Of a DNA stretch of 64,000 nt, positions 16,468 through 25,674 are shown one piece after another. This DNA is from Roseivirga ehrenbergii (GTDB lineage Bacteria > Bacteroidota > Bacteroidia > Cytophagales > Cyclobacteriaceae): contig NZ_LQZQ01000005.1 in assembly GCF_001593005.1 (NCBI RefSeq), positions 1 to 64,000 on the forward strand, read 5' to 3'. Position 1 is the first letter of the stretch; every line of letters starts with the position of its first letter. The notes beneath the pieces are model-generated. The model had not been told where the DNA came from and ran no database searches. It was given only the letters and a program-made list of their open reading frames with translations. The translations under genes were made by a program, and so were the position numbers.

Positions 16468-18366
16468 TCACCGATTTGCTCCCTCCTTAATCGCCTCCAC
16501 CACTTCTGGGTTAAACAGCGTTGAAATATCTCCCAAATTATCACCTTCACCAGAGGCTATCTTTCTCAGGATTCTACGCATAATCTTGCCCGAACGGGTT
16601 TTAGGCAAGCCTGGAACAATCTGTAATTTATCTGGTCTGGCAATTGGGCCAATGATTTTAGTAACCGTTTCTTTGATTTCCTTGATCAGACCTTCTTCAG
16701 TTCGGCCATCCATATCGCAAATAACAAAAGCGTAAATGCCTTGCCCTTTTATATCGTGCGGATAACCTACCACGGCTGATTCAACAACTTTAGGATGTTC
16801 ATTGATTGCATTCTCAACTTCCGCTGTACCCATTCTGTGGCCAGAGACATTGATTACATCGTCCACTCGACCTAGAATTCTGTAGTAGCCGTCTTCATCT
16901 CTTTTCACGCCATCGCCAGTAAAGTAATGGTTAGGGAAAGTAGAAAAGTAAGTTTGCTTGCATCGGTCGTGGTCGCCATAAGTGGTGCGGAGCATAGAAG
17001 GCCACGGGAACTTGATGCAAAGATTTCCTTCCACAGAATTGCCTTTTAATTCGTTTCCTTCATTGTCTAAAATAACGAGTTGAACCCCTGGTAATGGTAA
17101 AGTGGCATAGGCTGGTTTGGTAGGGGTAATTCCCGCTAAAGGTGAAACCATAATTCCACCCGTTTCGGTTTGCCACCAAGTGTCTACGATTGGGCATTTT
17201 CCTTTTCCAACATGGTCGTGATACCAATGCCAAGCTTCTTCATTGATGGGTTCGCCTACAGAACCCAATACTTTCAATGAATCTAGTTTATATGGTTCAA
17301 TCGGTTCGGTGCCATAAGCTTGCAAAGCCCTGATGGCCGTTGGCGCGGTATAAAATTGATTGACTTGATGTTTGTCGCAAATAGCCCAGAATCGGCCTGC
17401 ATCAGGAAAAGTAGGTACACCTTCGAAGATGATAGACGTGGCGCCAGCCAATAATGGCCCATATACAATGTAAGAGTGGCCAGTGATCCAACCGACATCG
17501 GCCGTACACCAATACACATCGCCTTGGTTGTACTGAAATACATTTTGAAAAGAATAGGCAGTGTAAATCATATAGCCACCGCAAGTGTGCACTACACCTT
17601 TGGGCTGGCCTGTGGACCCAGAAGTATATAGAATAAAAAGGATGTCTTCTGAATCCATTTCTTCTGCTTTGTTTTCGGAAGAAACGCCTTCAATTACATC
17701 GTGCCACCAAATGTCGTGGCCTGAAGTCATTTGAATGTCTTGACCCGTTCTTTTTAATACAATTGTGCTTTCAACGGAATCGCAATTCTTTAGAGCTTCA
17801 TCTACCACTTCCTTTACTGGAATTTGCTTGCTGCCTCTAAAGTTGCCATCTGATGTAATTACCATTTTGGCCTTACAGTCATTAATGCGGTCGCTTAACG
17901 CATTGGCCGAAAAGCCAGCAAATACAATAGAATGTATGGCACCTATTCGAGCACAAGCTAGCATGGCGATGGCTGCTTCAGGCACCATCGGCATGTAAAT
18001 AATTACACGGTCGCCTTTACAAACTCCTTTGGCTTTAATAGCATTAGCAAACTGACAAACTTTGGCGTGAAGCTCTTTATAGGTGAGGGTGATATGCTCT
18101 TCTTCGGGGTCATTCGGTTCCCAAATGATGGCCGCTTGGTCGCCTCGGGTGTACAGGTGGCGATCTAAAATATTTTCGGTGATATTCAGTTTTCCGTTAA
18201 CGAACCACTTTACATCTGGTGTTTCAAAATTCCAGTCCACAACCTTATCCCATTTTTTCCTCCAGTGGAAGGAATCGGCAATTCTAGACCAAAAAGATTC
18301 TGGATCTTGAACACTCTTTTGGTATTCGTACATATAACCGCTTAGACTGTGGATTCTATCGCTCAT
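16468..18366 (-). CDS. acs: Acetyl-CoA synthetase
   Basis: This 632-aa enzyme activates acetate to acetyl-CoA via acetyl-AMP, feeding central metabolism and scavenging acetate. The adenylate-forming signature ILYTSGSTGQPKGVVHT is present, as are the substrate-pocket DTWWQTETGG, the hinge region GRVDDVINVSGHRMGTAEVE, and the C-terminal PKTRSGKIMRRILRK, whose lysine is the residue acetylated in other species. Length matches full AMP-forming Acs. It is divergent from the YdeI-like gene with 106 bp between. Confidence 0.97.
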   Translation of the reverse strand: MSDRIHSLSGYMYEYQKSVQDPESFWSRIADSFHWRKKWDKVVDWNFETPDVKWFVNGKLNITENILDRHLYTRGDQAAIIWEPNDPEEEHITLTYKELHAKVCQFANAIKAKGVCKGDRVIIYMPMVPEAAIAMLACARIGAIHSIVFAGFSANALSDRINDCKAKMVITSDGNFRGSKQIPVKEVVDEALKNCDSVESTIVLKRTGQDIQMTSGHDIWWHDVIEGVSSENKAEEMDSEDILFILYTSGSTGQPKGVVHTCGGYMIYTAYSFQNVFQYNQGDVYWCTADVGWITGHSYIVYGPLLAGATSIIFEGVPTFPDAGRFWAICDKHQVNQFYTAPTAIRALQAYGTEPIEPYKLDSLKVLGSVGEPINEEAWHWYHDHVGKGKCPIVDTWWQTETGGIMVSPLAGITPTKPAYATLPLPGVQLVILDNEGNELKGNSVEGNLCIKFPWPSMLRTTYGDHDRCKQTYFSTFPNHYFTGDGVKRDEDGYYRILGRVDDVINVSGHRMGTAEVENAINEHPKVVESAVVGYPHDIKGQGIYAFVICDMDGRTEEGLIKEIKETVTKIIGPIARPDKLQIVPGLPKTRSGKIMRRILRKIASGEGDNLGDISTLFNPEVVEAIKEGANR

Positions 18367-18445
18367 GTTTTCTGATTTTACAGCCCATTTTAATCATTTA
18401 TGTGCTTAACTGAAAGAGGTTTTTCTATTCTAAGTGTAGGAATGT

Positions 18446-18453
18446 TAGATTTG
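18446..18453 (+). promoter_or_regulatory. -7 element for the YdeI-like gene
   Basis: TAGATTTG matches TAnnTTTG and lies 19 bp before the ATG at 18473. The upstream element at the expected spacing is only a T-run (18420-18424), so the promoter is plausible but incomplete. Confidence 0.35.
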
Positions 18454-18472
18454 GTAAAAGCCAATAATCATT

Positions 18473-18949
18473 ATGAGTGAAAAAAATTACAAGTTCGAAG
18501 CTGTTATCCAAAATGGAGGAGAAAAATGGCCAAATGCAGCTTGTGTTACGCTTCCGTTTAATGTAGAGGAAGAGTTCGGGACTAAAGGTCAGGTTAAAGT
18601 AAAAGCTACTTTTGATGGGGTGCCATACCGCGGCTCTATAGCCAATATGGGTGCTGGACATATTCTGATTTTAAGAAATGATGTTAGGGCTGCGATTGGA
18701 AAAAGTCATGGAGACACAGTAATTGTAACCGTTCAGAAGGATACTGAAGAAAGAGTGGTAGATGTGCCAGATATATTAATTACCCAGTTTAAGGTTCATC
18801 CAAAAGCCGAAGCTTTTTATAATTCGCTCTCTTATACCAATCGCAAAGAATACGCCCGATGGATTGACACGGCCAAACGTGAAGAGACTAAAGCCAAGCG
18901 TTTAGAAAAAACGATTGAGATGCTCTTGACTGGGGTGAAGCATCCGTAA
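18473..18949 (+). CDS. YdeI/OmpD-associated-like protein with DUF1905 domain
   Basis: A 158-aa soluble protein. The N-terminal half (about 5-95) fits DUF1905: KFEAVIQNGGEKWPNAACV, then VKVKATFDGVPYRGSIANMG. The C-terminal half fits the YdeI/OmpD-associated helical region: FYNSLSYTNRKEYARWIDTAKREETKAKRLEKT. Proteins of this pair of domains are widespread but lack an established biochemical role. It lies just before the glycan locus, 84 bp away, and need not belong to it. Confidence 0.85.
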   Translation: MSEKNYKFEAVIQNGGEKWPNAACVTLPFNVEEEFGTKGQVKVKATFDGVPYRGSIANMGAGHILILRNDVRAAIGKSHGDTVIVTVQKDTEERVVDVPDILITQFKVHPKAEAFYNSLSYTNRKEYARWIDTAKREETKAKRLEKTIEMLLTGVKHP

Positions 18950-19033
18950 AGAACTGCGTGAAAATATTAGCAGGGTTTACTTTTTTGTATTGAAAAAGCC
19001 GTTTTTTTTGTCAAAAATTGGTATTCTTGCTAT

Positions 19034-19897
19034 ATGTCGTCAGTTAAGAATCGACTCACTATTTCAATAGTACTATATAAGAATGACTTAATTCACATCA
19101 GGCAATTGATGCGCAGTCTTTTGCACTGTACTTTATGTCCTGAAGTCTATTTTGTTGATAATTCTCCTACAAAGGAATTGGAAAGTCATGTGCATAGCGA
19201 CTTTCATTATCAGTGGGTAGGAGCGAATATAGGTTTTGGGAGGGCTCATAATATTATTATTGAAAAAGTGATTGGCTATGGGGATTACCATTTAGTCATG
19301 AATGCGGATGTTTTTTTTGATAAAGGCATGCTCGAGAAAATAGTGGCATTTATGGATCGAAATGAGCGTGTTGGACTTTTATTGCCAAGAGTTCTTAACC
19401 CAGACGGAACCGCACAGCCACTTTTTAAATTACTGCCTCACCCTCAAGATCTTTTTACGAGGAGGTTTATACCTGATTCATTTAAAAGAATTTTTGGACT
19501 CAATAACCAAAAGTACAGTATGTTATTTGCTGATGATAAGAGTACTTTTGATGCGCCCTACCTTTCTGGGTGTTTTATGTTTCTTAGGAATGAGGCTCTC
19601 AGAGAGGTTGGTGGTTTTGACCCTAGGTTTTTTTTGTATTGTGAAGATGTAGACTTGTCAAGAAGAGTAAGAATGACATGGAGAACGACATATTATGCTG
19701 ATGCTTCTATATATCATTATTTCTATAAAGGCTCATATAAAGAATTACGTCTACTTTGGCGTCACATGGTTTCTGCTATAAAATATTTTAACAAGTACGG
19801 TTGGTTTATCGATTCAGATCGTGAACGAATAAATAAAGAGACTCTTGAAGGATTTGCCTTAAAAAAGAAGGTCAACGTTCTACCCACAATTAAATGA
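19034..19897 (+). CDS. Glycosyltransferase family 2 (rhamnosyltransferase-like)
   Basis: A 287-aa GT-A-fold glycosyltransferase that opens the glycan locus. Features are ISIVLYKN at the nucleotide-sugar-binding start, WVGANIGFGRAHNIII, the DXD-equivalent VMNADVFF, and PYLSGCFMFLRNEALREVGGFDPRFFLYCEDVDLSRRVR, the acceptor/catalytic region typical of rhamnosyltransferase-like GT2 enzymes. It is soluble or peripheral. Its stop overlaps the next gene by 4 bp, starting a chain of coupled genes that runs to about 29.6 kb. Confidence 0.92.
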   Translation: MSSVKNRLTISIVLYKNDLIHIRQLMRSLLHCTLCPEVYFVDNSPTKELESHVHSDFHYQWVGANIGFGRAHNIIIEKVIGYGDYHLVMNADVFFDKGMLEKIVAFMDRNERVGLLLPRVLNPDGTAQPLFKLLPHPQDLFTRRFIPDSFKRIFGLNNQKYSMLFADDKSTFDAPYLSGCFMFLRNEALREVGGFDPRFFLYCEDVDLSRRVRMTWRTTYYADASIYHYFYKGSYKELRLLWRHMVSAIKYFNKYGWFIDSDRERINKETLEGFALKKKVNVLPTIK

Positions 19898-20841
19898 TTA
19901 TTGATGAAAAAATAACGTCTCGGATTGAATGGGAGGTAATAAGAGTTCTCGCTTATTATCAGCTTTTTCACCACCCATTGAAGGCAAGTGAGATTACACG
20001 GTTTGTTAATATAACTCCCTTGGTTACCAAAGATGTTGATAATGCACTAAGTACTCTTTTAAGCCTGAATGTCGTGTTTGAGTTTGATGGGTACTTTTCT
20101 CTGGAAGATAATAGTACATTAGTGGATGCTCGTTTGGAGGGAGAAATAAGGGCCGAATCATTGTTGAAGGTAGCGAATAGAATGTCCAAACTGATTTATT
20201 CTTTCCCTTTTGTTAAAGCGGTGTTTATTTCAGGCTCACTATCAAAAGGCGTTGTGCCAGAACATGCCGATATTGATTACTTTATAGTTACAAAGAGAAA
20301 TAAGTTATGGATCGCTAGAACCTTGCTTGTTATGTTCAAGAGAATATTCTTGTTAGGATCTAAGAAATTCTTCTGTGTAAATTATTTTGTTGATGAGGAT
20401 CATATGGAAATACCAGACAAAAATATTTTCACGGCAACCGAGATTGTTACGCTTATCCCTATGCAAGGCAAGAGTTATTGCGAAGCTTTTTTAGGTTCCA
20501 ATCATTGGTATAAAGATCACTTTCCAAATGTATTGTTAAAAAAAGAAGAGATTGGACAAATGGGTATAATTAAACGGTGTTCCGTATCAATACTGGAGCC
20601 TCTATTTTTTAATAGGCTATCGGATAAGTTCGACAAGTACTTGATGAAGAGGACTTATAAGCGCTGGAAAACACTTTATAACGAAGGCTACTCTGATAAA
20701 GAATTTGAGTTGGCTTTTAGGACTCACCGGGGCACTTCGAAAAACCACGATAAGAATTACCAAAAAAGAGTGTTAAACTGTGTAGAAGAAAATATGAAAT
20801 CGGCATTGTTTAAAATTAGGGATCAACAAGGTCATGGGTAG
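19894..20841 (+). CDS. Pol-beta-type nucleotidyltransferase domain protein
   Basis: A 315-aa protein with an N-terminal helical, winged-helix-like part (about 10-75) and a minimal nucleotidyltransferase motif, GSLSKG (114-119) and DID (126-128), which would bind ATP and two metal ions. The C-terminal half, basic and helical, is not recognised. It is embedded by overlaps of 4 and 8 bp between a glycosyltransferase and a radical SAM gene, so it is part of the locus and not a stray antitoxin. Its substrate (sugar, lipid head group or protein) cannot be told. Confidence 0.65.
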   Translation: MIIDEKITSRIEWEVIRVLAYYQLFHHPLKASEITRFVNITPLVTKDVDNALSTLLSLNVVFEFDGYFSLEDNSTLVDARLEGEIRAESLLKVANRMSKLIYSFPFVKAVFISGSLSKGVVPEHADIDYFIVTKRNKLWIARTLLVMFKRIFLLGSKKFFCVNYFVDEDHMEIPDKNIFTATEIVTLIPMQGKSYCEAFLGSNHWYKDHFPNVLLKKEEIGQMGIIKRCSVSILEPLFFNRLSDKFDKYLMKRTYKRWKTLYNEGYSDKEFELAFRTHRGTSKNHDKNYQKRVLNCVEENMKSALFKIRDQQGHG

Positions 20842-22300
20842 AGTTTTAGTTACTAATACATATTTTTATCCTTTAGATGCCAAACAGTGGCATTTTAAAA
20901 AGCCATATCCACCCTTGGGTACCATTCAAATTTCTTCTTTACTGAAGAAAGAAGGGCATGTTGTTCGCTTTTTCGACAATTGCTTGAACGATGATCCTCG
21001 AAAAATCAATGGTGTCATTGAGGAACTTAAGCCCGATTATTTACTCATTTATGATGATGGCTTTAACTACCTGACCAAGATGTGTCTGACGGCTATGCGT
21101 GACGCTGCTTATACTATGGCCGGTTTGGGGCAAGTTGCAAAGGCCAAAGTGATAATAAGCAGTTCAGATTCAAGTGATAGGTTTGATCAGTATTTACAGA
21201 ATGGTGTCGATTATGTTGTAATGGGAGAAGGAGATACCACCGTGGTAGAGCTTCTTTCAAAGTTAGATCAAGAATTGGATCCTAATGAAATATTAGGTTT
21301 AGCTCATCTAGGTTCTGATGGGCAAGTTAATAAAACAGTAAAAAGGGCGGTATTACAGAAGTTAGATGACCTGCCTTTGGCCGCATGGGATTTGGTGGAT
21401 ATGGAAGCATATCGAAAAATTTGGACTACCAACCATGGTTATTTCAGTATCAATATTGCGACAACCAGAGGCTGCCCGTACAAGTGTAATTGGTGTGCAA
21501 AACCAATTTATGGAAATAGATATAACTCCCGTTCCCCAGAGCATGTAATCCAAGAAATCAAAATACTAACTCAAGATTATGGTGTGAATCACTTTTGGAT
21601 GTGTGATGACATCTTTGGGCTTACACCTAGCTGGGTACAGCAGTTTAATATGTTGGTGAAGGAGAATAATCTTAACTTCAAGTACATGATCCAATCTAGG
21701 GTCGATTTATTACTTAAAGAGGATACAATTGATGTTTTGGTTGAGTCGGGATTAGAGACTATTTGGTTAGGGGCAGAATCGGGCTCTCAGCATATTCTTG
21801 ATGCAATGGACAAAGGGATTACCGTTGAGCAAATTTATGAAGCTGTACCAAAGCTTCAGAGAAGAGGAGTGAGTGTAGCACTTTTCTTACAGTTCGGTTA
21901 TCTTGGAGAAACCCTTGAAGATATTTACAGAACCATTGATATGGTTCAGGAAATTATGCCTGAAGAAATCGGTATTTCAGTATCCTATCCCCTGCCAGGC
22001 ACTAAGTTTTATGAAAAGGTAAAGGATGACCTACAAGTTAAAGCCAATTGGGTAGACTCAGATGATTTGGATTTGATGTTTACTAATAAGTATTCACCTT
22101 CTTTCTACAAAAAACTTCATCGTTACGTTCATAATAGGCATAAACTAAAAAGAGGCCTATTGGCTCTTAAACAAGGGGTGAAATCTCCATCAAGTATAAA
22201 TAATAAGAAATTAAGACAGATATTGACGATTGGATATCACTTACCAATGGCTTTGGTTAATGGAGCTCAGCTCAAAATTCAAGCGAAGAAAACGGTATGA
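20834..22300 (+). CDS. B12-binding-domain-type radical SAM protein (1)
   Basis: A 488-aa enzyme with an N-terminal Rossmann-like domain of the cobalamin-binding type (about 1-150; PPLGTIQISSLLKKEGHVV, DYVVMGEGDTTVVELL) and a radical SAM barrel. The [4Fe-4S] motif is C214-x3-C218-x2-C221 (RGCPYKCNWC). GLETIWLGAESGSQHILDAMDKG is typical of the family. The DxHxxG cobalamin ligand is not seen, as in many of these proteins. Members perform C-methylations or other radical chemistry on lipids, sugars or antibiotics. It resembles the enzyme at 23082, and a methyltransferase lies between them. Confidence 0.88.
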   Translation: MGRVLVTNTYFYPLDAKQWHFKKPYPPLGTIQISSLLKKEGHVVRFFDNCLNDDPRKINGVIEELKPDYLLIYDDGFNYLTKMCLTAMRDAAYTMAGLGQVAKAKVIISSSDSSDRFDQYLQNGVDYVVMGEGDTTVVELLSKLDQELDPNEILGLAHLGSDGQVNKTVKRAVLQKLDDLPLAAWDLVDMEAYRKIWTTNHGYFSINIATTRGCPYKCNWCAKPIYGNRYNSRSPEHVIQEIKILTQDYGVNHFWMCDDIFGLTPSWVQQFNMLVKENNLNFKYMIQSRVDLLLKEDTIDVLVESGLETIWLGAESGSQHILDAMDKGITVEQIYEAVPKLQRRGVSVALFLQFGYLGETLEDIYRTIDMVQEIMPEEIGISVSYPLPGTKFYEKVKDDLQVKANWVDSDDLDLMFTNKYSPSFYKKLHRYVHNRHKLKRGLLALKQGVKSPSSINNKKLRQILTIGYHLPMALVNGAQLKIQAKKTV

Positions 22301-23085
22301 TTGAGCAGTTCGATACAGCGTCTGAAACATATGACGAAGATTTCACAAATACCCTTACAGGAAGGTTGCAAAGGAAATTGGTATGGAAGTATCTCGATGA
22401 GAAGATCTTGAACAGGGGTGTGTTAAATATACTTGAACTGAACTGTGGTACTGGGGAAGACGCCCTCCATCTAGCTGAAATGGGGCATAGAGTAACGGCA
22501 ACAGATATTTCTATAGAAATGCTCAAACAAGCCCAGAACAAGACTCCAATCAATAAGGATAATGTGACATTCAGTAAGTTGGATGTTACAAAATTGAGTC
22601 ATTTCAAATGTATAGATCGGTTTGATTTGGTGTTCTCTAATTTTGGTGGATTAAACTGTATTGATGAAAAGGAGATGCAGAAGCTTAGTCGAAATTTGAC
22701 TAAAATTCTTAAGCCAAACGGAGCACTTATTATGGTAATAATGCCGAATCTATGCCTGTGGGAGAGTTTTTACTTCTTTGCCAAACTCAAGTTTAGTGAG
22801 GTTTTTCGAAGAAAGAAATCATCGGTCTTGGCTGACGTTTCTGGGCTCAAAATCGAAACTTGGTACTATTCTCCAAATATGATTATTGAACTCTTTAAGC
22901 CTCAATTTTCCAAGGTTAAAGTAAGACCCATTGGTTTTTTTGCCCCGCCATCGTATATGGAAACCTTTGTAAAGAAGTATCAAAAGCTGTTTCGTTGGAT
23001 TTCGTTTTTGGAGATTAAATTTTCAAGATTTGCTTGGCAAGCCAGGCTGGCTGACCATTACTATATAGAATTACAAGTCAAATGA
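22297..23085 (+). CDS. Class I SAM-dependent methyltransferase
   Basis: A 262-aa methyltransferase. SAM-binding motif I is ILELNCGTGEDALHLAEMG (about 46-64), then VTATDISIEM (motif II) and FDLVFSNFGGLNCI (motif IV). The C-terminal part is hydrophobic and basic and may contact membrane lipid. It overlaps both flanking radical SAM genes by 4 bp. The substrate may therefore be a glycolipid or polysaccharide intermediate shared with them; this is inference. Confidence 0.87.
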   Translation: MIEQFDTASETYDEDFTNTLTGRLQRKLVWKYLDEKILNRGVLNILELNCGTGEDALHLAEMGHRVTATDISIEMLKQAQNKTPINKDNVTFSKLDVTKLSHFKCIDRFDLVFSNFGGLNCIDEKEMQKLSRNLTKILKPNGALIMVIMPNLCLWESFYFFAKLKFSEVFRRKKSSVLADVSGLKIETWYYSPNMIIELFKPQFSKVKVRPIGFFAPPSYMETFVKKYQKLFRWISFLEIKFSRFAWQARLADHYYIELQVK

Positions 23086-24470
23086 AAGTGCTTTTAACGC
23101 ATGGTTATTTTATAGCTGAGGATGAAAAAGAGCAGCAGATTATGCGTCCATATCCGCCATTAGGATTGTTGTATATCTCTGGTTTTCTCAATCAACAAGG
23201 AATTCAGAATGGCGTTTTTGATAGTACTTTTTCAGATAAGGAAAGCCTGTTTAAACAGATTGAAGTAGAGAAACCAGATGTACTGGCGATTTATGCCAAT
23301 TTGATGACCAAGGTGAATGTGCTTGAAATTGCCAAAACATGCAAAAGTATTTCACCAGAGACAACGGTGGTGTTTGGTGGTCCAGATGTTACCTATAACA
23401 CTGAGAATTACTTAAAGCATGGCGCGGACTTTATTATAATAGGAGAGGGGGAAAACACGATGTTTGAGCTCGTAGCGTTTTTGTCGGAAAAGAGCGAAAA
23501 ATTACCTCATGAGGTTTCAGGCTTAGCTTTTATTGATAGAAATGGCGAGCTAGTAAAGACCAGCCCTAGGGTCAAAACGAAAGAAATCGATGAACTTCCT
23601 GTTCCCAATCGCGATGCCATTGATATTCATAAATATATAAATACTTGGAAGACGCATCATGGAGAGAGTGCTTTGAGTGTGAGCACCCAAAGGGGCTGTC
23701 CTTATACTTGTAAATGGTGTAGTACTGCTGTTTACGGTCAAAGTTACCGGAGACGATCCCCTGAAAAAGTGGTGGCAGAACTCAGAGAAATACAAGACAA
23801 ATATGCTCCCGATACGATTTGGTTTGTAGATGATGTTTTTACCGTAAGCCATAAATGGTTAGGTGAGTTTGTAGAGGCTCTAGAGGTAGCGAAAGTTAAG
23901 GTAAAGTTTGAATGCATTAGCAGGGCAGACAGAATGAACAAAGAGGTTATTGGGCTACTAAAGAAAGCTGGATGCTTCAGGGTTTGGATAGGTGCAGAAA
24001 GCGGGTCGCAGAAAATTATTGACGCAATGGATCGCAGGGTTTCTGTAGATCAAGTACGTGAAATGATAATTGAAACACGTGAACAGGGTATTGAAACAGG
24101 AACGTTCATTATGCTAGGCTACCCAGGAGAAACCGAAGAAGATATCGAAGAAACAGTTAAGCACCTTAAAGTTTCTAACCCAGACCACTTCACCATCACA
24201 GTAGCCTATCCTATCAAAGGGACAACATTATATGATGAAATTGAAGCCTTAAAGACTACCGAACCTGAGTGGCACTTAAGTACTGATCGTGATATCGATT
24301 TTAAGAGAACCTATTCAAAAAAGTATTATGACCATGCTGTTAGGTATGTGATTGCAGAAGTTAATTGCCATAAGGCATTACAGAAAAAAGGTTTGTCTAG
24401 AAACTTTATTAAACTTAGGCTAAAGAGTTTCCATGCTAAGACAATGATGAAATTGGCAAAAAAACGTTGA
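23082..24470 (+). CDS. B12-binding-domain-type radical SAM protein (2)
   Basis: A 462-aa paralogue of the enzyme at 20834. The cobalamin-type domain is recognisable by RPYPPLGLLYISGFLNQQG, VVFGGPDVT and DFIIIGEGENTMFEL. The radical SAM cluster is C206-x3-C210-x2-C213 (RGCPYTCKWC), followed by FRVWIGAESGSQKIIDAMDRR. Sequence is closest to the first copy in motif wording (PYPPLG, GCPYxCxWC, GAESGSQ), suggesting local duplication and then divergence. It follows the methyltransferase with a 4-bp overlap. Confidence 0.88.
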   Translation: MKVLLTHGYFIAEDEKEQQIMRPYPPLGLLYISGFLNQQGIQNGVFDSTFSDKESLFKQIEVEKPDVLAIYANLMTKVNVLEIAKTCKSISPETTVVFGGPDVTYNTENYLKHGADFIIIGEGENTMFELVAFLSEKSEKLPHEVSGLAFIDRNGELVKTSPRVKTKEIDELPVPNRDAIDIHKYINTWKTHHGESALSVSTQRGCPYTCKWCSTAVYGQSYRRRSPEKVVAELREIQDKYAPDTIWFVDDVFTVSHKWLGEFVEALEVAKVKVKFECISRADRMNKEVIGLLKKAGCFRVWIGAESGSQKIIDAMDRRVSVDQVREMIIETREQGIETGTFIMLGYPGETEEDIEETVKHLKVSNPDHFTITVAYPIKGTTLYDEIEALKTTEPEWHLSTDRDIDFKRTYSKKYYDHAVRYVIAEVNCHKALQKKGLSRNFIKLRLKSFHAKTMMKLAKKR

Positions 24471-24492
24471 GACCCTTTTAGTTTTATTCATC

Positions 24493-25674
24493 ATGGAAAG
24501 AGACTTAGAGAAAAATAGTTTGTTGAATTTGCTTAAAAGTAATATGGTGATCAACATTACTTTGCTTGCTTGCAGTTTCGTTGTTGCTTTTTTGATAGCT
24601 GAGCTCACTCTAAGAATTGTATCACCACATAAGCAGTTTTCCTCTCTCTACCTTAATGTTAATGAGCAGAGTGTTTTCCCTGGGTACGCCCTTTATCCAG
24701 GGCTGAATGAACAATTCACCTATACTTCTAACCACCTAGGCTATAGGTCTAATCACTTATTTGGTAAGGATAGTTATGGTATTTTGGCGATTGGGGGCAG
24801 TACAACGGAGTGCGTGTATTTAGGTGATGAAAATGGATGGACACAACTTTTGGAAACTAGGTTGAATTCAACGAGTAATCAAGCTATTACTGTGGGTAAT
24901 GTTGGCTCAGCAGGCTTAGCGGCACCGAACCATTATTTACAATTGAAGCATCTAGTACCTCAGTATAAATATGTTGATATGGTTGTTGTCTTAGTTGGAG
25001 TGAATGATTTTCTTAAGGCTCTTCAGTTAAATGGGGTTCAGGATGAAATGACTCTTGAAGAAAACTATAGAAGGACTTTCAAAGATTACCCAAGAGCAGT
25101 AAATAAGAAATGGTATCGTAAAACTGAGCTTTGGATGCATATGAGAGATGTTAATAATGGTTGGAAGAACCTTTTTGGGCACCTTACTCCAGACAGCCTA
25201 ATCTCAATTTCAAATAGTACAATGGAAATGAGGCGTAAGGCCATAAAGACCGATGCCCTCCCTGATTTATTAATTTACCTCGATGGATATGAAGAATACA
25301 TCAGGGATATGGTGAGCTTGTCCAATCAATACAAGACCAAGTTAGTGCTTATTACACAGCCAGTCCTTTGGCATGAGAACATGAGTGATTTTGAAGAGCA
25401 GCTTACGATTTTTGGAATTCCACCAACAATTGATGGTTACACTTATTCAACTAAAGCTTTGGCAGAGGGGATGGAACTGTATAATGACAGATTGAGGATG
25501 GTAGCAGATGAGATGAACGTTACGATCATCGATTTAGCGGAAGTTCTCCCAAAGGATACTTCGATTTTTTATGATTACTGTCATTTCAATTTAGAAGGAG
25601 CCGAAAGAGTAGCCGATACTGTCTATGACCATTTGAAACTTTTAATTTCAGAACCAATAGTTCATGATAATTGA
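24493..25674 (+). CDS. Membrane-anchored SGNH-hydrolase-like protein (1)
   Basis: A 393-aa protein with an N-terminal transmembrane anchor (VINITLLACSFVVAFLIAEL, about 18-37) and an extracytoplasmic SGNH domain. Block I is ILAIGGSTTECVYLGDE (serine in GGST), block III is VVLVGVNDFLKAL, and block V is YDYCHFNLEGAERVAD with the Asp-His pair. Such enzymes act as esterases or O-acyltransferases on surface glycans. It is the first of three closely similar copies (also 33960 and 43303). It overlaps the following methyltransferase by 11 bp. Confidence 0.85.
   Translation: MERDLEKNSLLNLLKSNMVINITLLACSFVVAFLIAELTLRIVSPHKQFSSLYLNVNEQSVFPGYALYPGLNEQFTYTSNHLGYRSNHLFGKDSYGILAIGGSTTECVYLGDENGWTQLLETRLNSTSNQAITVGNVGSAGLAAPNHYLQLKHLVPQYKYVDMVVVLVGVNDFLKALQLNGVQDEMTLEENYRRTFKDYPRAVNKKWYRKTELWMHMRDVNNGWKNLFGHLTPDSLISISNSTMEMRRKAIKTDALPDLLIYLDGYEEYIRDMVSLSNQYKTKLVLITQPVLWHENMSDFEEQLTIFGIPPTIDGYTYSTKALAEGMELYNDRLRMVADEMNVTIIDLAEVLPKDTSIFYDYCHFNLEGAERVADTVYDHLKLLISEPIVHDN

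Noticed and set aside
19007-19029. TTTG and TATTCTTG before the first glycosyltransferase gene as its promoter
   Set aside because: Spacing is 11 bp rather than about 19 bp and the -7 element ends only 4 bp from the start codon.
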